From Panorpa germanica (taxonomy: Eukaryota > Arthropoda > Insecta > Mecoptera > Panorpidae), in contig OY783204.1 of assembly GCA_963678705.1 (NCBI GenBank), positions 8,886,654 to 8,950,653 of the forward strand: a stretch of 64,000 nt of DNA, read 5' to 3'. The notes beneath the pieces were generated by a model. The model had not been told where the DNA came from and did not search any database. It worked only from the letters and a program-made list of their open reading frames with translations. How positions within the stretch are numbered: the first letter of the stretch is position 1; each line of letters begins with the position of its first letter. Positions 57,064 to 64,000 of this stretch are shown here, piece after piece. The translations under genes and the position numbers were made by a program.

Positions 57064-57674
57064 CTATATGCACAAAATATGAAAATATTATTGATATTAG
57101 CCATTTCGAAAAAAATCTATTTTCTTTATTTATCTCGCGAAATATTATATATATATATATAAACAAGTGTTATGGAAAATTGGTAAATCCATTTAAAATG
57201 CATATATCATGACTTCCGATTTTCAGGAAAAATATGAAAATCCATTCCTTTCATTACTACTCTTGACACTGAGATAAAGTCGATTTCTTATAGTCTGCAA
57301 AGTTTTGGCGATGATCACTTGCAGTTGTCTTCGTTTTCCGTAAATTAATTTTTGAAATCATCCTTAAGCTTAACCATTTTCTCAACCGAATCATTTAAAA
57401 CATTCATTGTTGTGCCACGCTGACGGTTCTGTCATAAGGAATTCATCATCCAAGTCAAACCTTTAGATGAATTTCTAGTGTCAGAGGAAACGATTTGTTT
57501 AATTCCGTCGATAATAATTTTTGGGATTTCGATAACTCATGGAAAAATCTGTTTTGCGATTTAAAGCATTGACCATTTTCATTTTCGATTTAAATGGAAA
57601 ATTTGGATTAAAGAAAACTAATGCAACAACTTTAGAGCTCAAATTCTATAAATGATTGCTTAGTTTTTGTGAAG
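57064..57674. other. Unassigned sequence
   Basis: AT-rich; no frame or motif supported. Confidence 0.35.
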
Positions 57675-58247
57675 TCACATAACAGATATCATAATCAATG
57701 GCTTGCTTTCATCCTCTCTTCCCTTTTTCCTCTGATGATACAGATACATGCAGTGGATCTGTGCAGGAAAGGTTCCAGCAACTGGTACTGCATTCCCATC
57801 TAAAAATTTGACGCCTGTCTTCGGTAGGTGCTTCTGGTTTCTCTTCAGCATTCCTCGAATTGAATCCGTATATGGATCCTGGCCGTCCTTCTTCCTTTGA
57901 TTAATCAAAACCTGCTTATCCTTTAAAATAGAAATCATATCCATAGCATGTACTATATTGCAATGGTCATCATTTTCTTTATTTTGGTACATAGTTTTTA
58001 ATTTTCGGATGCAGTTTCTGACCCCTTAAGTTCGATTTCGTGAATTTTTCATTTCTTCTTGCACAACTAGTCTGTCACTTTCACGTATACCTAACTTTAC
58101 CATACGAAAATTGCAAAATAATATACTTAATACCTGTTTAAGGGATGGCAATTTACTTCCAGTTGTATTATACGAATTTTGTTCATGGAAATAAAATTTG
58201 TCACTTGAAAAGGAGAGCACATGGTGTTTTACCTGGTATTTCTTCAA
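57675..58247 (-). pseudogene. Unrecognised ORF remnant, possibly transposon-derived
   Basis: A 190-codon minus-strand frame from ATG 58247 with one TAA at 58028-58026. It reads LPSLKQVLSILFCNFRM, KLGIRESDRLVVQEEMK, then LKDKQVLINQRKKDGQDP. The layout (short helix, R-E/D-S-x-x-L-V-x-E-E, then a charged helical region and an H/D...F.QR stretch) reminds me of an uncharacterised N-terminal region common in repeat-derived insect ORFs. I cannot name it. There are no nearby termini. Confidence 0.35.
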
Positions 58248-60328
58248 ACTATTATAATGTTCTTTGCTGGTTTAGGATTATTAGGATAAACTCGTATGTA
58301 TGTAGATACTTCTACAATAATGGAATGTTGTGTATTATTTATGTTTATAAATAATGATATAAAAACATCTACTATGAGTTAAAATTTTAATTATATAGGC
58401 AATGTATCAATCAGGTTCAGTTCATAGATGCCGCTAATATCTGATTCAAGGTATCTTGTAGTACAAGCTAGGCTAGGCTAGGCTACAATATGTCATTCAT
58501 CGTTACAGAACGTCGAGTGTTTTAAGGTGATAAACGATAATATATGTATTTTTACAAAAGTTGCAAAAATTAAATTAACTAAGAGAAATAAGGACACCCT
58601 TAATTGAACACTGTATTGTATAGGACGTCAGTGAATCTGGCAGTCTATCATACCAGTCTGCCTTGTACTAGTGGGGTAAAAAGTTAACAGTCCGCGGTAT
58701 GTTCGAAGCTATTAGTAATCGATATTACAGCGTTCAAAAGTCAACTAAACACGTATTTTTATTAATATTAACACAAATACAGAATATATTAATAAAAATG
58801 AACATTTTTTTGTCATGTATTAGAATATATATATAGGTGTATATTATATCTGTAAAGAAATTATATTTCTTCAGTAGGTAACACTGACCAGAGTTATTAC
58901 AAGTAACTTTGTAAGAAATATCGGCCAACACAGACTTAGATGATTTAGAGCTGATAGAACTCACTGTGCATAATGTTAAGTTATTATAAAATGAGATAAA
59001 ATGGATTTGACGGTTTGAAGGTTTTTTGTAAGATCAATTTGAAGTTCCGTGATAGTTATACAAGCCAATTAATTTACAGGATATACATCATTCGCAAAAA
59101 AGATAAATATGCCCCATCTTTTTCGAATCGAAACTTTGCACAAACATAACATTGAACATACAAAATAATATATTGAAATAGCAAATACATAAATTGTTTT
59201 TTGTAAAATCCATCTGCATGCATCTGCAAAATCTACATTCAAATGTATATGTAGGATTATTATTTTGAAGAAAAATAATATATTTTAGTTTTAATAATTG
59301 TATATATTAGTTTTAAGTATTACTGCAGATATTATGCTTAAGTTTGTTCTAGATACAAACAGCAGGTACAAGTAATAGGTACACAGATGTTTGAATCCCG
59401 ATCCGGCGGAAGACTTTAAGTCTATTGTTGTAGAACATGGTGAGGTAAAACGTAGCTTGTAAAAGATAACAAGGTAACAAGATGGCCACGTAATATAAGT
59501 ATACTTTGTGGATTATGTCAGTGTTACGATTTTTTAGTTGAACGAACGAATGAATTTAAGTACACGTGTACATTTTATTACTAACCAAAGACTTCATCGT
59601 AGAGTGGATTTATTAGAATATCCATATATATTTTGGAGGGTTATATTCAACCTGGATAGAGATCAGTGGCATTAAGAGCATTTATCGGTGAATATTTTTG
59701 TAGTGGAAAAAGTGCGTTGGCTGCCAACGCCGTTTAAGTACAATAATCAAAATTTGAAGAAAAAAAGTTTATAAAATGAAAAATTAAGGTTAAAATTAAG
59801 TCGTTGTTGAAATAAAACAAAAATATTTTTTTTGTAAATATTTAAAAATTAAGTTTGAAATTAGGTAATTTTTAACTGCATATAACTTAAGTTTGGTTTG
59901 ATATATTGAAAAAGGGATTCAACAACAATGTAGATTGCACTTTCCTTAACAATATTCTTTTATAGTAATATACTATTAAACTTTAAGCAAAGAGAAAGAC
60001 GTTGACAGCAAATGCATTAAAACATGAATTTTTGAACTGAGATTCACTTCTAGAATCAACGACTAGGATACGTCAGCAATTTCAATCCCTGAAATTGATG
60101 ACCGAAATTCTCTGGAGACATCAATCACCAGAATCCGTAAAGTGTCTACGTAATTAATTCCGTCAAGAATAATTCTAGAATCGGAACAAGTAGTCAAGGA
60201 TTACAGACGAACACTTAGTAAAAAAGCACCGTAATTTAGAAGTTAATATCGCTTTAATCCAGTAAAAGGTTATTAATAGTAAGGAAAAATATTGAATTGA
60301 AGAAAATGGCTTCTTCTGTAGATACCAC
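58248..60328. other. Two kb without recognisable features
   Basis: AT-rich on both strands, no long frame, no repeat beyond a triple AGGCT near 58470. I see nothing supportable. Confidence 0.5.
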
Positions 60329-60986
60329 TGTTCATAAACGCATACAATATTCATATTTATATATCAATATCTTGCCTTTATTTTTAATTAATGTTAGTTT
60401 TAAGATTTCTATGTTTTAATTCATTTCTATTTTATGCCTATTTGTTTTTATATACAACATATACACTTCTCGCCTTGGGCAACTATAATACTGCTTAAGT
60501 AAACATCCTTTGTTTATATGAGTCACTTCTCTAGGGTCCACACTACGTAAATGTTTCCGATTCATTCTTATTAACTCAAACCTGGAACGTAACGCACGCT
60601 TTAATCTTTTGGTGCATAAACAGAAAATAATAATTACACATATTATTATACATAACTAAAACCGCGAGCTACATTTACTTAGTGTCGTAACTAGTATTTT
60701 TATCAATTAAAATATTTAATCAATTTATATGTAATTCAATAGTGTAGTTTTAAAATAAATGTAATCTAAAAAAGTTCTGATGTTTTGCTGTGTCTTTTGA
60801 TATAAATAAAAAATTGCTATTAATTAGTTAATAACAAAAAGGTCCTTCATAACAAATTGTGCGCACCCTAAGCTATTGAAAGGAACTGAGCGACATTTGC
60901 CGTTCGAGAACTTGGATACCGCCGACAGATCGCAGATACGCCCTAGCCAGCCTATAGATCTCTATAAGGTCCAAACTCCCCAAACA
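60329..60986 (+). repeat. 5' LTR of the right BEL/Pao element
   Basis: 658 bp, TGTTCATAAACGCATACAAT to CTCCCCAAACA. The boundary comes from the primer site and from alignment to the LTRs at 35.6 and 40.8 kb. ATATAAATAAAAAATTGC near 60800 may hold the poly(A) signal. Confidence 0.8.
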
Positions 60987-60989
60987 TTT

Positions 60990-61006
60990 TGGTCCTTCGA
61001 GCCGGA
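60990..61006 (+). promoter_or_regulatory. Primer-binding site, tRNA-Tyr (right BEL/Pao)
   Basis: TGGTCCTTCGAGCCGGA, complementary to the tRNA-Tyr 3' end including CCA; three T's separate it from the LTR end CA. Confidence 0.9.
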
Positions 61007-61377
61007 TACTCATCAGCAAGGTGAACATACCAGCAAAAAACCTCATTTTTGCGCCTAATTTTCATCAAAAACTACGCAGAAGTTGCAGCCATTTGGGATC
61101 AACTTCGAACAAAGAACTTCACACGCCAGTGGTGGTCAAGGTATTCCTGAACATTATTCTTATAAATTCCACCTATCCTTAATATTATCTCTATTTTGGG
61201 TATTTTCATTTACATTTTATTTTTATACACTTTTACATATATTACGTTTTAGTTGTTAATGCATTATTTCAAGGTGTTTGGCCATCAATGAATATTTCTA
61301 ACATTCATTACGTCATTCATGCGTCTCACTCACATAATTTATTATTGTTTATGTGAGTTCTGTTGAAGTTTGATAAG

Positions 61378-61615
61378 CCGTTGCCTCGTATACTCCAGTC
61401 ATTAACGTCACTACTAGACTATGACTGTTCTGTTTAAGAGCAACGTATTTCGTGTTATTTGGACACATCCTCTTGCCTCGTTTAATCTAGTCATTTAACG
61501 CCTTACTAGGCTATGACTATTTTTAGAGCTCGTATTTCGTGTTATTTGGACACAACTTTTGCCGTTTATACTTCAGTCATTTAACGTTCTACTACTGGAC
61601 TATGACTGCGTAGGG
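61378..61615 (+). repeat. Three tandem ~90-bp repeats in the BEL/Pao leader
   Basis: Units share TTGCC(G/T)..TAT(A/C)CT..AGTCATTAACG or AGTCATTTAACG, CTACTAG(A/G)CTATGACT and CGTATTTCGTGTTATTTGGACAC. Each holds the inverted pair AGTCAT...ATGACT, so each could fold into a stem-loop. Confidence 0.75.
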
Positions 61616-61779
61616 CATATACATTCAAACATTTGTGTTATCGATCACAGGGTTCGTATTACGTCTGTTACGTAATAGCCCACAACTAATATTATTTCAA
61701 ACAATAATATATACATTAAATCATTTTTAAATATACATTTAAAAAGAGTTCGTAAAAATTATTTAAAACTCCATTCACA

Positions 61780-64000
61780 ATGTCGTTAAAAACTTTGAGT
61801 ACCAAAGTACATCAAATCAAATTATCATTAAAACAATGTAGCCAGGCAATTGAAAATATTAATATAACAGATTCATCCACGTACGATGTGGAAGAAATAA
61901 AAATTTGTTATAAACAATGGCAGCCATTAATGTCTTCAATTAATAAAATTCATACACAAATGCGCGAATTAACTGAAGATCAAGCTGAAATAGATCGCAT
62001 TGATAGCGAAAATAATGATTTCTATACACAATACAGCAATATAGGAAAAATTATCAATAAAATTATTTCAGTTTCTGAATCACTTGCAATTCAGACAGTA
62101 GCTACACCTGATATAAAGCCATCAGTATTTTCAGATGAAGACATGCATTTATCAAGCATTAACGTTCCAACGTTTTCCGGAAACATAGAACAATGGGATG
62201 AATTTAAAGCCACGTTTAAAAGCTTTGTTCACAATCAAGTTAAATACTCTAACTTTAAAAAATTACACATCTTACGTCGTTCGTTGAAAGATGAGGCATT
62301 TGATACTATTGCATCGGTGCAATTAGATCCTAACAATTATCAATTATGTTGGGATTTGCTAGTGACTGCGTACGATAATAAAACAAAAATGATTTCACAT
62401 CACCTTAATTCTTTTCTAAAAATTCCTGCTATTACCTCTGAGAGTAGTAACAAATTAAGAGCTACTGCAGCCTTAATTAGAAAGCACGTCAAGGCTTTGG
62501 AAAATATTATTCCGGAGGAAAATAGATGGAATCACATAGTGTCAATATTAATTTCTAAAAAACTAGACTCTGAAACGAAAAAGCATTGGCTAGCTTCAAA
62601 CATTTCTAAAACTGACTATCAGGAAATTGATACTATGCTTTCTTTTATTTTTGAGCGTGCTCACGAGTTGGATGAACACAATTGCGATTCTAATGTTACG
62701 CACAAATCCAGACCTCATAAATCCCTTTTAGTTTCACAACGCGACAAATGCCTGTTTTGCAATAAAGATCACAGTATAAGACATTGTAATATTTTTTTAA
62801 AACTCAACATAAGGGCTCGAATTAACGAGATCCGAAGAAGACAGCAGTGCCTAAATTGTTTGCGCAAAGGTCACACTATTAACAGCTGTACTTCAAACTA
62901 CAGTTGCATTACTTGCAACAAAAAACACCATTCATTGCTACATATTGAAACAGAAGATTCGGATACTTCTGTTCCTACAGCTAGCACTTCTAACGCTTTG
63001 ACTGCGCATGTTAATCAGACGAATCAAGTAATACTTTCGACCGCTTTGGTAAGCATTCTTGATAAAGACGGTAAGCCAATTATCGCTCGCGCTCTTCTTG
63101 ACAATGGTAGTCAAACTAGTTTCATTACCAATCGTTTAATTAGCAAATTAAATATTCCTACCAAACAATCGCACGTGGTAATTTCGGGAATCGGTAATTC
63201 GGAAACTAAAATAAATCAGCAGGTAAAAATCGCTTTACATTCTGCAAATACAAATTACAAAACATTTGTAAACTGTCTCCTAATAGACAAAATAACTGAT
63301 AATATTCCACACACTACCTTGGATATTAACAATCTATCAATACCCTCTAATATAAAACTAGCGGATCCTAGTTTTAATAAACCACAATCGGTGGATTTAT
63401 TATTGGGTGCCGATATATTTTGGAAACTCCTACGTGTTGGCAATACAAAGCTTGTTAATAATCGATTAAATTTGCAACGTACCTCCTTGGGTTGGATAGT
63501 TACCAACTATAAAGTTAATACTAACAACAACAATGCTCATTGTTACCACGCATCTTTACAAACTCAAATGTCCAAGTTTTGGGAAATTGAGTCTGTTAAG
63601 GAATGTAGTTCTTTAACGGTAGAGGAACAGGCGTGTCAAGAACATTTCAATAAAACTACCACTCGCAATTCCGATGGTAGATTTGTAGTAACTTTACCAC
63701 TAAAATTGCCTGCATTAATGCTAGGAGATTCCAAGACGGCCGCTACTAAACGCTTTCTATCACTTGAAAGAAAATTTGCTAATAACGAGCAATATAAGTC
63801 CATGTATTCTGCGTTTATCCATGAATACATGCAATTGGGTCAAATGTTTCTTAACCCAAATCAGACCTCGTCTGAACCCTCGTACTTTTTACCACATCAC
63901 GGTATAATAAAATTAAGTAGTACCACAAGTAAGTTGAGAGTGGTCTTTGACGGCTCTATGTCAAGTAGCACAAACACGTCGCTTAACTCTTTACAAGCGA
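61780..64000 (+). CDS. BEL/Pao Gag-Pol polyprotein, N-terminal 740 codons
   Basis: ATG at 61780, no stop to the window edge. Gag: helical N-terminus (STYDVEEIKICYKQWQPLM, residues 38-56), capsid start (INVPTFSGNIEQWDEF), then SFVHNQ. Zinc fingers follow in BEL order: CLFCNKDHSIRHC near residue 325, CLNCLRKGHTINSC near 363 and CITCNKKHHSLLH near 382. Then the aspartic protease (ALLDNGSQTSFI near 439, DLLLGADIFWKLL), linker (TTTRNSDGRFVV) and the RT start (LPHHGI, then LRVVFDGS near 720). Gag, protease and RT in one frame is usual for BEL/Pao. It looks intact as far as seen, so it could be the helper for the deleted relative at 35.6-41.5 kb. Confidence 0.93.
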   Translation, partial: MSLKTLSTKVHQIKLSLKQCSQAIENINITDSSTYDVEEIKICYKQWQPLMSSINKIHTQMRELTEDQAEIDRIDSENNDFYTQYSNIGKIINKIISVSESLAIQTVATPDIKPSVFSDEDMHLSSINVPTFSGNIEQWDEFKATFKSFVHNQVKYSNFKKLHILRRSLKDEAFDTIASVQLDPNNYQLCWDLLVTAYDNKTKMISHHLNSFLKIPAITSESSNKLRATAALIRKHVKALENIIPEENRWNHIVSILISKKLDSETKKHWLASNISKTDYQEIDTMLSFIFERAHELDEHNCDSNVTHKSRPHKSLLVSQRDKCLFCNKDHSIRHCNIFLKLNIRARINEIRRRQQCLNCLRKGHTINSCTSNYSCITCNKKHHSLLHIETEDSDTSVPTASTSNALTAHVNQTNQVILSTALVSILDKDGKPIIARALLDNGSQTSFITNRLISKLNIPTKQSHVVISGIGNSETKINQQVKIALHSANTNYKTFVNCLLIDKITDNIPHTTLDINNLSIPSNIKLADPSFNKPQSVDLLLGADIFWKLLRVGNTKLVNNRLNLQRTSLGWIVTNYKVNTNNNNAHCYHASLQTQMSKFWEIESVKECSSLTVEEQACQEHFNKTTTRNSDGRFVVTLPLKLPALMLGDSKTAATKRFLSLERKFANNEQYKSMYSAFIHEYMQLGQMFLNPNQTSSEPSYFLPHHGIIKLSSTTSKLRVVFDGSMSSSTNTSLNSLQA

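Larger units (their letters stand above)
60329..64000 (+). mobile_element. BEL/Pao retrotransposon, 5' part, open to the window edge
   Basis: 5' LTR, tRNA-Tyr primer site, leader with tandem repeats and a gag-pol frame without stops for 740 codons. It is a close relative of the element at 35616-41529 (alignable gag N-terminus, protease and LTR landmarks) but keeps the capsid and zinc fingers that the other lost. RT, RNase H, integrase and the 3' LTR lie beyond 64000. Confidence 0.92.

Noticed and set aside
60876-61058. 60-codon plus-strand frame before the right BEL gag
   Set aside because: It spans the LTR end and the tRNA-Tyr primer site, so it is non-coding element sequence.

Overview
This window is eukaryotic, AT-rich and almost entirely made of transposable elements. 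The evidence points to an insect or other arthropod: Copia elements primed by an internal site of initiator-Met tRNA (as in Drosophila copia), BEL/Pao elements primed by tRNA-Tyr, an errantivirus-like remnant, an I-group LINE, a Helitron, and one intron-containing locus with serine-protease-homologue and fibrinogen domains. I cannot name the species. The identifications rest on recognised motifs, not on a database search.

Left part (1-12.1 kb). A minus-strand BEL/Pao gag is split by a Copia element (A, 57-6170). Copia A is itself split by a smaller Copia (B, 3964-5640). Each insertion has a target-site duplication. Copia B keeps an open gag but has lost pol, and its two internal deletions are filled by tRNA-like (SINE-head) sequence. 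To the right lie the BEL leader, tRNA-Tyr primer site and LTR (6560 to about 7830), a decayed LINE ORF1 (8200-9401), an errantivirus-like integrase/env remnant (9.55-10.7 kb), one orphan end of a long-TIR DNA transposon (10851-11399) and a 200-bp foldback element (11881-12081).

Middle (13.9-29.6 kb). 14123-17308 (minus) is the only stretch that looks like host gene sequence: seven probable exons for a catalytically dead serine protease homologue (one with an in-frame stop), then three exons of a fibrinogen-related domain. A deletion-derivative Helitron (17325-19134) ends 16 bp from the putative start codon. Then come a gypsy-type LTR (19881-20455), an internally deleted gypsy element (minus, 21015-23493), a second gypsy 3' end in the opposite orientation interrupted by a 2-kb insert carrying an 86-bp tandem array, a second BEL gag remnant (26544-27552), and a LINE 3' remnant near 29.5 kb.

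Satellite block (28.15-53.7 kb). About forty copies of an AT-rich monomer of roughly 280 bp, with three inverted diverged copies at the left edge. The array is split by a near full-length LINE (33083-44650, minus), which is split in turn by a BEL/Pao element (35616-41529, minus) with nearly identical 741-bp LTRs. It also holds a 0.95-kb LTR-like insertion and a recent duplication of a 1.44-kb five-monomer block.

Right part (53.8-64 kb). 53777-57063 is a DNA transposon with roughly 770-bp terminal inverted repeats whose only recognisable gene encodes a PIN/FEN-like fold followed by a cysteine-rich domain. I cannot place it in a named transposase superfamily, and it is my main candidate for an under-described system. 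The window closes with the 5' LTR, primer site, leader and a 740-codon uninterrupted gag-pol frame of a plus-strand BEL/Pao element that runs off the right edge.
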